DNA of 64,000 nucleotides from Proteus vulgaris (GTDB taxonomy: Bacteria > Pseudomonadota > Gammaproteobacteria > Enterobacterales > Enterobacteriaceae). The stretch lies in contig NZ_JAEHOQ010000003.1 of NCBI RefSeq assembly GCF_016239305.1, forward strand, positions 1 to 64,000, read 5' to 3'. Each line of letters opens with the position of its first letter. The first letter of the stretch is position 1. Position numbers and translations under genes: made by a program. Shown in pieces: positions 35,615 to 44,063 of the stretch. Below the pieces are notes generated by a model. The model was not told where the DNA came from. It saw only the letters and a list, made by a program, of their open reading frames with translations, and searched no databases.

Positions 35615-37174
35615 TTAATTTTCTTGTGTTAATGCTTTTGCACCCAAATACAGTGTTTCACACCAAGAAATATAATCATGCCCACTGGCCATTTCGAGTG
35701 ATTGAACAGGATAGCCTTTTTGTTCTAAAACCTGTTTCAAGTGGCGATTATTATTTAAAATCCCGCCTTTATCTCCACGGCTTTCAAACAGTCCTGCTTC
35801 TAAGAAAAACTGTAATGGTTTTTTATCCGCTTGCTCAAATTGTCGGATTAGCCATTCAGGCTCTTCATTTTCAGGTGCCCACCAATAAGAGCCAGACATA
35901 CTCAACACTTTACCAAAGCGATCAGGACGATTAAATGCGACCCATGAAGACGCTAACCCACCATAACTTGAGCCTGATACAATCGTTTCTTCTCCTGATA
36001 TGTGAATACCTTTTTCTTTTTCTAGCCAAACAAATAATTCATCTGCCAAGAAACGGTAAAAGTCAGGATTTGGGGGTAATTCAACACTACGGCGATCACT
36101 ATCAATACTATCAACAAATAGGATCATCATAGGTGACAATTTTCCTTCTTCGATCTGTTTATCAAAAAACTTATCAATGCCATATTGACGACGATAAGTT
36201 TGACCATCAAATAATACGAGGATCCGTGGTGTTTCCATTTTTTTGGCTGGCAGGTAAAGTGCAATTTCACGATCATTATTTAAGATCTCACTGTGAAAGC
36301 GAACAATCTCTGTCTTGCCTTTCATTGCTCTATCAAGAATATCAGGCAATTGGCATTCACGTTTACTGTCTAACGACAATAAAGAAAAGTGATTATAGAT
36401 ATCCTCAGATTGACTTGGTGAATTTTGGGAATTAAATGGATCGGCTTGTGCCGTGGTTAAAATCGCGCGACGTTGTTCAAAAGGCTCTGAATTTTCAATA
36501 ATAGGGACATCAGGCGCTAATTTATATTGCATTAATGTGTCGTTAGGCACGATATAACTACGATACCAAATATCACTATTCGCTAAATGCGTTAACGGAT
36601 CATGATTACCATCAGGTGATCCCAATAAATAAACATTCTTTTTGGCACCTTGCCATAGAAAAGTGACTCTCTTTTTATCATTATCATAAGGCTCGATCAG
36701 AGGAGCCCCTTCTCGGCGTATTTGTTGCCAAAATGCCTGAATATTTTTTTGATCAAGTTGTTTAGCGAGCGTTTGTAAACGGGGGCTAGTTGGTGCAATA
36801 CCAGCATCTTTATCTAAAGGTTGATAAGGTTGTGTTGTTAGCATAAATTGCCACTGTTTTTTAGCTTCACCTTGTGCAACTAATTGATAATTAGCGGTTT
36901 CAGGTAATAAAAAACGCACCTTCTGCTGCCCATCAGCAGGAATATCTTTTAATAAACTACGAATATGAGTGCCATCTTGTTTCTCTAACCGCAGGTTTTG
37001 TATCCCTTTTACGTTTAATTCAACATAACGTTGGCTTTCTAAATGAGCAACAAAACATAACATATTGTTGTTATCAAACTGGCCTGTCATTTCTTTATTT
37101 TCGGTCACTGTTAAGCAATTAGCGAAGCTGGGGAAAGAGGCCATCAACGCACATATCATCAGAGGAATTCTCAC
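35615..37174 (-). CDS. Exported enterochelin esterase-like hydrolase (Fes/IroE type)
   Basis: A protein of about 519 residues starting at GTG 37174, which yields a clean signal peptide (MRIPLMICALMASFPSFA). An N-terminal Ig-like Fes domain (about 130-260, with VTFLWQGAKKNVYLLGSPDG) is followed by the alpha/beta hydrolase esterase domain. The nucleophile is in SGSSYGG (about 415), the acid in the EAGLFESRG region (about 470), and the catalytic His in SGHDYISW (about 503). Fes-type esterases hydrolyse catecholate siderophores to release iron; the signal peptide puts this one in the periplasm, like IroE/PfeE. A Fur box lies 38 bases upstream. Confidence 0.82.
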   Translation of the reverse strand: MRIPLMICALMASFPSFANCLTVTENKEMTGQFDNNNMLCFVAHLESQRYVELNVKGIQNLRLEKQDGTHIRSLLKDIPADGQQKVRFLLPETANYQLVAQGEAKKQWQFMLTTQPYQPLDKDAGIAPTSPRLQTLAKQLDQKNIQAFWQQIRREGAPLIEPYDNDKKRVTFLWQGAKKNVYLLGSPDGNHDPLTHLANSDIWYRSYIVPNDTLMQYKLAPDVPIIENSEPFEQRRAILTTAQADPFNSQNSPSQSEDIYNHFSLLSLDSKRECQLPDILDRAMKGKTEIVRFHSEILNNDREIALYLPAKKMETPRILVLFDGQTYRRQYGIDKFFDKQIEEGKLSPMMILFVDSIDSDRRSVELPPNPDFYRFLADELFVWLEKEKGIHISGEETIVSGSSYGGLASSWVAFNRPDRFGKVLSMSGSYWWAPENEEPEWLIRQFEQADKKPLQFFLEAGLFESRGDKGGILNNNRHLKQVLEQKGYPVQSLEMASGHDYISWCETLYLGAKALTQEN

Positions 37175-37211
37175 TTTATTATTCTCGTTATGAACTATTG
37201 TGATAGACAAT

Positions 37212-37230
37212 AGTAATGATAATTGTTATC
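37212..37230. promoter_or_regulatory. Fur box upstream of Fes-like esterase
   Basis: AGTAATGATAATTGTTATC matches the 19-base Fur consensus at 15 positions and lies 38-56 bases before the esterase start. Confidence 0.72.
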
Positions 37231-37373
37231 AATTCAATTAAATAATTCAAATAAAGATACAAAATATAATCATCAATCACACTACTGAATAATTTTCTTT
37301 TTTCTATTGCACATTCACTAAACTAAATAATAACAAAGGATGTTTTTAAGCACACTTTTAGAAGGGGGGGATT

Positions 37374-37735
37374 ATGATAAAAACACATTTTATACGTGTA
37401 TTTTCCATCAGTTACATTGTGTTAATTATGTTTTTTTGACGGGATGTTTTACCTCTGAACTATGGAAAAACAATCCTTCTAAAGTAAGTGAAGACGTTAA
37501 ATATGAAGTGGATTCAGACACCATTTATGTATCATTTTAATATAACGATTTTGAATTAGAACGAGACACCCTATTTAAACGTACACCAAAATATATTGAT
37601 ATCCCTAAATCGGGTATTGGTTTAGTCGGTGAAAAATATATTTATCTTGTGTTAGATGGAGGATCTAATCTAGAACAAATGAATGATGTTATTCAAAAAG
37701 TTCCATTGATAAAATTTAAAAGCATAAGTTGTTAG
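37374..37735 (+). pseudogene. Broken lipoprotein gene (frameshift and stop codon)
   Basis: The ATG at 37374 opens MIKTHFIRVF and a hydrophobic signal segment, then stops within seven T residues (37431-37437). Adding one T continues the frame as FFLTGC, a perfect lipobox, and on through ELWKNNPSKVSED. A TAA at 37538-37540 interrupts, after which the same frame stays open as YNDFELERDTLF...GLVGEKYIYLVLDGG to TAG at 37733-37735. The intact protein would be about 120 residues. I do not recognise the family. An alternative is a sequencing error at the T-run, but the second lesion argues for decay. Confidence 0.7.
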
Positions 37736-37744
37736 CTTACGGCA

Positions 37745-37791
37745 AATAGAAACCCAATTTAGAAGTTTATTCATATCATTAGGTTTCTATT
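37745..37791. terminator. Inverted repeat at gene ends, probable terminator
   Basis: AATAGAAACC/GGTTTCTATT, 10-base stem with a 27-base loop, between the lipoprotein pseudogene and the convergent DUF218 gene. Confidence 0.5.
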
Positions 37792-37805
37792 CTAGCTTAA
37801 TTAAA

Positions 37806-38945
37806 TTAACGCTCTTCTAATGGATAGCTACGGAAGCTCCATAAACCTAATGCTTTTAAGCCATCACGATAGATACCTTGTATATCTGATTTGCTCGCCT
37901 TTTGTAATTCAGCTAATGGCTTATCAGGTGCAACAACCGTTAAGTAAGTAATATCACTTGGACCACTTTGCCAGCTTGCAAGCGTGAAAATCGCATCTGC
38001 ACGACGGACATGGCTACCAGAACTAATAATCACTGCGGTTTTAATACGATGTTTGGTTAATGCATAACGGCTAAATAATGCATTCTCGACCGTTGTACGG
38101 GCATAGTTTTCTTGGAAAATACGCTCTGGTGCAATACCGTTTTTCACCAGCCAATCCGCCATTAATTTACCTTCCGTTTGATGTGCTTTTGGCACGCCAC
38201 CCGTAACGACAATCATGGCATCAGGTAATTGTTTAGCCACTTCTAAGGTTTTATTTAAGCGTTCAATTAAAATCTTATTCATTGTGCCATCGGGATTTAA
38301 TGCATAACCCAATGTCACTATCGCATTGTTATCTTTGGTTTTATTCAGTTTTGCTAAATCCGCCGAAGTTAATTTATCACTTAACGGCATTTTACTGACA
38401 CGATCAATCTCTGCAAAAAAACGGCTAATCTCTTCAGCTTTAGCTGGATTTAATGACTTCAATTTATTGAAATACGCTTCACTTTCTTTGTCTTTACCTT
38501 CAAAACGAGCCCATGAAGTGACATAAATTAGCGCATCAATATCATCAGGAGCCGCTTCTAAAATCTGTTTATAAATAGTAATCGCGCGAGGAACATCATT
38601 GTTATAGATATAAGCACTCGCGGTGCTAAATAATAAATCGAGGCGGTAAGGTTCTAATTTATAAGCTTGTTGCAGTTTTTGCGCCACTATTTCCATATTT
38701 GATGGCAGTTTTCCCGTAAACCCTGCATCTGACACTCGTGCTGGTGATTTAAAGGCATCTAACGCATCTTGGATCAAGCTATCAACTGTTTGACGCTGAG
38801 AAACATATTGCTGATAACTATTATCTGGCTGATGAACTTTTTGGTAAGCCAATGCAGTTGATGAGACGGTAAAACCTAAAGCAGCAATCGCTAACGAAAT
38901 GACCGTTTTCTTAATACGATGTGAAACACGGGAAGGTTGCGCCAT
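37806..38945 (-). CDS. Exported TPR-DUF218 protein (SanA/ElyC/YdcF superfamily)
   Basis: 379 residues. A basic N-terminus and hydrophobic segment (about 12-33, ending ALA) serve as signal peptide or anchor. Two or more TPR-like helices follow (about 70-170: AYKLEPYRLDLLFSTASAYIYNNDVPRAITIYKQILEAAPDDIDAL). The C-terminal DUF218 Rossmann domain (about 208-375) shows AIVTLGYALNPDGTM, DAMIVVTGGVPKAHQTEGKLMADWLVKNGI, ENYARTTVENALFSRY and ISSGSHVRRADAIF. DUF218 proteins of known role act in envelope biogenesis (ElyC, SanA); the specific job here is unknown. Single-gene unit. Confidence 0.75.
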   Translation of the reverse strand: MAQPSRVSHRIKKTVISLAIAALGFTVSSTALAYQKVHQPDNSYQQYVSQRQTVDSLIQDALDAFKSPARVSDAGFTGKLPSNMEIVAQKLQQAYKLEPYRLDLLFSTASAYIYNNDVPRAITIYKQILEAAPDDIDALIYVTSWARFEGKDKESEAYFNKLKSLNPAKAEEISRFFAEIDRVSKMPLSDKLTSADLAKLNKTKDNNAIVTLGYALNPDGTMNKILIERLNKTLEVAKQLPDAMIVVTGGVPKAHQTEGKLMADWLVKNGIAPERIFQENYARTTVENALFSRYALTKHRIKTAVIISSGSHVRRADAIFTLASWQSGPSDITYLTVVAPDKPLAELQKASKSDIQGIYRDGLKALGLWSFRSYPLEER

Positions 38946-39294
38946 TATCTTGTCCTTTTATGAAAAATAGTCTGCTTCTTCATCTGAGCGAATGAAGATA
39001 AAGTGTGTGACTCCTCACACCTAATGGCAAAAGAAATACACACCGATAAATCTATACCTGATATCTATCATAAAGATCCCTGAATTAATTTTCAGTAACC
39101 TTTTTCACCTTATTGAAAAAAATAGCATTATTGCGTAGATAGCTTATTTGACAGATTTTTTTATATATTTTTATCTTTTGGTAAGTGATTTTGTTCTGAT
39201 AGTGCATCAGTGGCAAAGAATAATAAATAAAAGGAATTTACTTCGAGAGGTAAGTGTTGAGTTTTGAGATCAGTGATTATTTTTATTCTTAAAT
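38946..39294. other. Intergenic region upstream of TPR-DUF218 gene
   Basis: About 350 bases with no supported gene; it holds the promoter of the DUF218 gene (TTGTCC near its start) and precedes the nadR terminator. No recognised regulator site. Confidence 0.5.
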
Positions 39295-39320
39295 ATAAAA
39301 CGCCCCTTAAGGCGTTTTAT
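39295..39320 (-). terminator. Terminator of nadR
   Basis: ATAAAACGCC/GGCGTTTTAT perfect 10-base stem, 6-base loop; followed on the minus strand by ATTTAAG. Confidence 0.78.
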
Positions 39321-39330
39321 ATTTATGTAT

Positions 39331-40575
39331 TCACTCAATATGCTTTGATTGCATCATCAATAATTCTCTGACTAATTCAACGCAACTTAAGAAGCGCTCA
39401 TCATAATCAGGTGAGTTAACTTTGATATACTCAATATTGTTTTTATCTAGCATTTCCATCAGTAAAGTTTGGAAGAGTCGACGATCTTTATCACTGCCTA
39501 AACTGCGTAAACCATCCGCTACCCATGGCGTGTTATTTTCTAAAACAATCACTAAATCAAAACGGTACTCATCAATAAGTGCCTGTACGAAAGGGTGTTC
39601 TTTACCTTCATAACGTAAGCAAAATGCTTGGGTAGTGACAAAATCCGTATCAATAAAAGCTACCTTGTTGGCATATTTAACAGCAAAATCAATATATTGA
39701 GCATGTCCCAATGCAATTTTATCGTAGTCCGAATATTGTAGTGCCATCTCGTCTCCACCTAAATGAGAGAAAACATAATCGCGACCATACTCCCATGCAC
39801 TGGTTGTATTGAAAATATTGGCAAGCTTATTGACTAATGTTGATTTACCGCTAGATTCACCGCCTAAAATAGCCACAGTGCGCACAAAGAAGGGTTTAAC
39901 TTCTGTTGGAATATATTCCCAATATTTAAAAGGTGCTTGGCGAATTTGACTGCCACTGATATTCATAAATGAGCGTTCTGGATCAATCAATACCGTTTCA
40001 ATCCCTAAGAAAGCATTATATTGATCCGCATCATCACGTTCACTGGTATAGATAAAATCAGGTGCAATTTGTTTTTCACGCAAAAAAGTTTTTATTCCTT
40101 CACTCCACATTTCCCAGCCATGAGGTTGTGGCTCAATACCATGTTCATCAAACTCATGAATACGAATATTTTTTTGATATTTAAAAGTTTGTAATAACCA
40201 GCGTAATCTGTCACTGACAGTCGGTTGCTGTGACATCGCACTGTTAATAAATAGATTTTTATCGCGAGGTTCGTCATGACAGAGGATCACGTGTAGTTCA
40301 TCAACTTGGCTACAAGCACGTTGAATTAAATAAATATGCCCTGTATGAAGAGGATAGAACTTACCAAAAATCACACCAATTGTTTTCTTTTTAACGGGAT
40401 ATTCTAACCCCAAGAATTGGTGTAATGCCGACATTTTTTGCGCACTGGGACTCTTGATTTTATTATTAATCAATTGGCTAAGATAGCCTTTTGTCATATC
40501 ACTTTCATCAGCAACGTGTTGTAAAGTATATCCATTTTTTCTGATAGCCTGTTTGATATAATCAAAAGGTCCCAT
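39331..40575 (-). CDS. nadR: Trifunctional NAD regulator/NMN adenylyltransferase/ribosylnicotinamide kinase NadR
   Basis: 414 residues, all three modules intact. Residues 1-60 form an HTH (LQHVADESDMTKGYLSQLINNKIKSPSAQK) for repression of NAD genes. Residues 63-225 are an NMN adenylyltransferase (GKFYPLHTGHIYLIQRA, ISGSQIRQ). Residues 230-410 are a ribosylnicotinamide kinase with Walker A GGESSGKSTL and DTDFVTTQAF. It lies 11 bases after radA, giving serB-radA-nadR order as in E. coli. Confidence 0.96.
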   Translation of the reverse strand: MGPFDYIKQAIRKNGYTLQHVADESDMTKGYLSQLINNKIKSPSAQKMSALHQFLGLEYPVKKKTIGVIFGKFYPLHTGHIYLIQRACSQVDELHVILCHDEPRDKNLFINSAMSQQPTVSDRLRWLLQTFKYQKNIRIHEFDEHGIEPQPHGWEMWSEGIKTFLREKQIAPDFIYTSERDDADQYNAFLGIETVLIDPERSFMNISGSQIRQAPFKYWEYIPTEVKPFFVRTVAILGGESSGKSTLVNKLANIFNTTSAWEYGRDYVFSHLGGDEMALQYSDYDKIALGHAQYIDFAVKYANKVAFIDTDFVTTQAFCLRYEGKEHPFVQALIDEYRFDLVIVLENNTPWVADGLRSLGSDKDRRLFQTLLMEMLDKNNIEYIKVNSPDYDERFLSCVELVRELLMMQSKHIE

Positions 40576-40586
40576 AATTAGCTCCT

Positions 40587-41978
40587 TTAGAGGTCTTCTA
40601 AATCATCAAGAACAGATAATGCATCTGACAGTTTTTTCACACCATACACTTTCATATCTGGTGGATTTTTCTTTGGCATATTTGCACTCGGTACAATGGC
40701 TCGTTTAAAACCATGTTTTGCCGCTTCTGCAATACGCTCTTGCCCACTAGGTACAGGTCGAATTTCACCCGCAAGGCCAACTTCACCAAATATCACTAAA
40801 TCACGTGGTAAAGGACGATTACGAAAACTTGATACTAATGATAATAACAAGGCTAAATCAGCACTAGTTTCTGTGACTTTAACCCCTCCCACCACATTGA
40901 CAAAAACGTCTTGATCAGACATTTGTAATCCGCCATGGCGGTGTAAAACAGCAAGTAGAATAGCAAGACGATTTTGCTCTAATCCCACAGCCACACGGCG
41001 CGGATTTGATAGCATTGAATGATCAACTAACGCTTGGATCTCAACCAATAAAGGTCTTGTTCCTTCCCATACCACCATCACAGAACTGCCTGATGTGATT
41101 TCATCCCCTCGACTTAAAAAGATAGCAGAAGGATTACTCACCTCTCGTAATCCTTGCTCTGTCATTGCAAAGACACCCAATTCATTAACAGCACCAAAAC
41201 GGTTTTTATGACTACGTAAAGTACGAAAACGAGAGTCTGTTTCGCCATCAAGCATAACAGAGCAATCAATACAGTGTTCCAGCACTTTCGGTCCCGCTAA
41301 TGTGCCATCTTTTGTTACATGTCCCACCATAATAATGGCAACATCATTGGTTTTAGCAAAGCGAGTTAGATAAGCAGCCGTTTCACGAACCTGAGCAACA
41401 CTACCCGGTGAAGATTGAATATCCGCCATATGCATCACTTGAATAGAGTCAATCACCATTAATTTGGGATTTTCTTGTGAAGCAATTAAACAAATTTGCT
41501 CAATACTGGTTTCTGACAACATATTCAGTTCAGCGGTTGGTAAACCTAATCGATGTGCTCGCATCGCAACTTGTTGGAGTGACTCCTCACCGGTGACATA
41601 CAACGTTTTCATTTCTGTTGCTAAACGGCACATGGTTTGTAGCAATAATGTACTCTTACCTGCCCCAGGACTACCCCCAATTAAAATTGCACTTCCAGGA
41701 ACCACACCGCCACCTAATACACGATCAAACTCTTTAAATCCGGTGGAAAAACGAGGTAGTGCTTCAAGACTAATATCAGATAATTTTTGTACTCGACTAA
41801 CCCCTTTAGCATCACCCGCAAAGCCACTAAAACGCTCATTACGGGAGGAAGGGGCCGCAGCAAGACGAATTTCTGTAATTGTATTCCACGCATGGCAAGC
41901 CGAACATTGCCCTTGCCAACGAGGATAATCTGCACCACATTCATTACATACAAAGGCTCTTTTTGCTGCTTTTGCCAC
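40587..41978 (-). CDS. radA: DNA repair protein RadA (branch migration)
   Basis: 463 residues. N-terminal C4 zinc finger CNECGADYPRWQGQCSAC (about 11-28), RecA-like ATPase with Walker A GGSPGAGKSTLL (about 100) and VIDSIQVMH (about 180), the RadA-specific KNRFG motif (about 255), and a C-terminal Lon-like domain (about 300-463). RadA drives branch migration of recombination intermediates. Between serB and nadR. Confidence 0.97.
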   Translation of the reverse strand: MAKAAKRAFVCNECGADYPRWQGQCSACHAWNTITEIRLAAAPSSRNERFSGFAGDAKGVSRVQKLSDISLEALPRFSTGFKEFDRVLGGGVVPGSAILIGGSPGAGKSTLLLQTMCRLATEMKTLYVTGEESLQQVAMRAHRLGLPTAELNMLSETSIEQICLIASQENPKLMVIDSIQVMHMADIQSSPGSVAQVRETAAYLTRFAKTNDVAIIMVGHVTKDGTLAGPKVLEHCIDCSVMLDGETDSRFRTLRSHKNRFGAVNELGVFAMTEQGLREVSNPSAIFLSRGDEITSGSSVMVVWEGTRPLLVEIQALVDHSMLSNPRRVAVGLEQNRLAILLAVLHRHGGLQMSDQDVFVNVVGGVKVTETSADLALLLSLVSSFRNRPLPRDLVIFGEVGLAGEIRPVPSGQERIAEAAKHGFKRAIVPSANMPKKNPPDMKVYGVKKLSDALSVLDDLEDL

Positions 41979-42022
41979 ACTTCTCTCCCTACGATAACAA
42001 TTCTAAAAAAACGCGTTTAGCA

Positions 42023-43000
42023 CTAACGCTCTTCGTGTTTTAAACCACCACTTAAAATACACATCACACCCATTAAATCGGCATGGCGAATAGCAACTTT
42101 TGCCTGAGCATACACTTTTGGTTTTGCATGGTAGGCAATACCCAACCCTGCTTTTCTCAACATTTTAAGATCATTTGCGCCATCACCAATGGCTATGGTT
42201 TGCTCCATTGGGATCTCTAAATCTTTAGCTAAACGCACGAGCACTTGTGCTTTATATTTTGCATCAACAATAGTACCTTTAACTTTACCTGTTAGCTTGC
42301 CATCTTTAATTTCAAGATGATTAGCAACAGCAGACACTAATCGTAATTTTTGTTTTAAATTGTCCGCAAAGTACGTAAAACCACCCGACGCAATAGCAAT
42401 ATGCCAATCCATTGACTGAAGTTTGCGCACTAAGCTGGTTAATCCTGGCATTAGCGGTAAATCATCCATCACTTTTTGCAAAATAGAAGCATCGGCACCT
42501 TTAAGTTCAGCAACACGGAGTTTTAAGCTTTCACTGAAATCCATTTCACCTTGCATAGCGCGCTCTGTTATTGCCGCAACTTTATCCCCCACTCCTGCAA
42601 GTTTGGCGATTTCATCAATACACTCAATTTGAATAGCCGTTGAGTCCATATCCATGACTAAAAGTCCAGGAGAACGTAAACGAGGAATTTCACCTAGTGG
42701 AACGACATCTAGGCCACATTCATCAGATAAACGGCGAATCCTACGGGTTAGACTGCCGGCGATACGCACCACTTGGTAATCATCAATACGCCATGAAGAA
42801 ACCACAACAATGGCTACGCCTAATTTATGTTGGAACTCGCTTATTCTTTTCTTATCAAGTTCGCGACCATAAAGTAACCATCCGCTATCACCAGCACGAT
42901 AATCCAGTGGCATCACCTCTTCACCACTGAGTGATAACGGCAGACCTGGCCATTTACGGATTTCATCCGGTAAATAGCAATAGGTCAGACTATTTGACAT
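42023..43000 (-). CDS. serB: Phosphoserine phosphatase SerB
   Basis: A 325-residue HAD phosphatase for the last step of serine synthesis. Motif I is VMDMDSTAIQIECIDEIA (nucleophile Asp about 117), motif II IASGG, motif III GDGANDLKM (about 275). N-terminal ACT-like region about 1-100. Divergent from ytjB, as in E. coli. Confidence 0.97.
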   Translation of the reverse strand: MSNSLTYCYLPDEIRKWPGLPLSLSGEEVMPLDYRAGDSGWLLYGRELDKKRISEFQHKLGVAIVVVSSWRIDDYQVVRIAGSLTRRIRRLSDECGLDVVPLGEIPRLRSPGLLVMDMDSTAIQIECIDEIAKLAGVGDKVAAITERAMQGEMDFSESLKLRVAELKGADASILQKVMDDLPLMPGLTSLVRKLQSMDWHIAIASGGFTYFADNLKQKLRLVSAVANHLEIKDGKLTGKVKGTIVDAKYKAQVLVRLAKDLEIPMEQTIAIGDGANDLKMLRKAGLGIAYHAKPKVYAQAKVAIRHADLMGVMCILSGGLKHEER

Positions 43001-43109
43001 ACTTATTCTCCTGTTTTCCCCTGTCTGAACAAAATAATCGTTATTCAGCCTATTCTATCTCTGACTCATCTGGCAACATGCACATACTTGCTTACGCAAA
43101 AGGATGAAC

Positions 43110-43826
43110 ATGCTTAAAGACAAACTAAAATTCAAACTACAAAAAACGGCGATTATACTGATTTGTATCGCACTATTGGCATTTCTTATGCAGGGCGCGT
43201 CTTATTTTAGCCGTGCTAATCAGCATGCCCGTATTACCCAGTTTGAAGAGCTTGCAAAAACGCTGGCAGAACAAGTTGCGTTCTCTTTATCCACTTATCT
43301 GGATGACAGTAGCAAAGATAACGTAAATCCCCTCATTATGGCTAATTTAAATCATCTAACTCACAATAGTCGGGTGCTTGATGCCAGTCTTTATTTAGAA
43401 GATGGTACACAAATAGCGCATAGTGGTGAAAATGTCACTGTTAAAGAGCGATTAGCACTGGAAGGGCAAAAAAGTGGAGGTTCTTTTAATCACCAACTTG
43501 TTGTTCCCGTACCGGGCAAAGATAAACCGAAGGGTTTTTTAAGGCTGACATTAGATACTCACCAGTTGGTCACGGAATCAAGCCAAGTCGATAACACAAC
43601 AAATTTATTACGCGTGATGCTGTTAGTTGCGCTCGCCATTGGCTTTTTACTTTCTCACAACCTTCTTCAGTTAACACCTGTTCATTGGCAACAATCTCCT
43701 TATTTATTAACGGCCAATTTACCACCTCGTACTGAAAAAGAAGGGGCTGAAGAGCTCGATAGTGATGAAGAGAAAGGATCTACTGAGGAAGATAACAGCG
43801 CAGAGAATAAAACAGAGAAGTCATAA
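43110..43826 (+). CDS. ytjB: YtjB (Smp/SMP_2) membrane protein
   Basis: About 238 residues. TM1 at about 15-33 (IILICIALLAFLMQGASYF), a periplasmic domain (34-160) with ARTLAEQV-like LAKTLAEQVAFSL and LRLTLDTHQL, TM2 at about 168-190 (RVMLLVALAIGFLLSHNLLQ), and a cytoplasmic acidic tail rich in Glu/Asp. Start at the second ATG (43110), 6 bases after AAAGGA. Function unknown; conserved divergent partner of serB. Confidence 0.9.
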   Translation: MLKDKLKFKLQKTAIILICIALLAFLMQGASYFSRANQHARITQFEELAKTLAEQVAFSLSTYLDDSSKDNVNPLIMANLNHLTHNSRVLDASLYLEDGTQIAHSGENVTVKERLALEGQKSGGSFNHQLVVPVPGKDKPKGFLRLTLDTHQLVTESSQVDNTTNLLRVMLLVALAIGFLLSHNLLQLTPVHWQQSPYLLTANLPPRTEKEGAEELDSDEEKGSTEEDNSAENKTEKS

Positions 43827-43851
43827 TTTTTATTCTATTGAGAAGTTACTA

Positions 43852-43890
43852 AGTGAGTTGAGTTATTCATTAGCTGAACTCGCTTTTTTA
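43852..43890 (+). terminator. Terminator of ytjB
   Basis: AG-GAGTT/AACTC-CT stem followed by GCTTTTTTATTT. Confidence 0.65.
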
Positions 43891-44063
43891 TTTCTAATTA
43901 GCCATAACTCAATTTAGATATATCTAATTTATACGTATTTTTGTGCTATTTCCTTAATCTTTAAAGGGGTTTTGTTTAAAGTCACGGTAAATTCTAACCA
44001 AGTCATTAACCTAAAAAGATAGGTTTTAAATCTTTTTCTGGCTCTTTGAGTACTGAGGTGGTT

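Noticed and set aside
37340-37540. 66-codon small protein starting MFLSTLLEGG
   Set aside because: Its start lies upstream of the real signal segment in the wrong frame; the coding sense is better explained as a frameshifted lipoprotein gene.
43890-44063. FNR site before yjjI
   Set aside because: An anaerobic enzyme suggests FNR control, but no TTGAT-N4-ATCAA match is present in the spacer.
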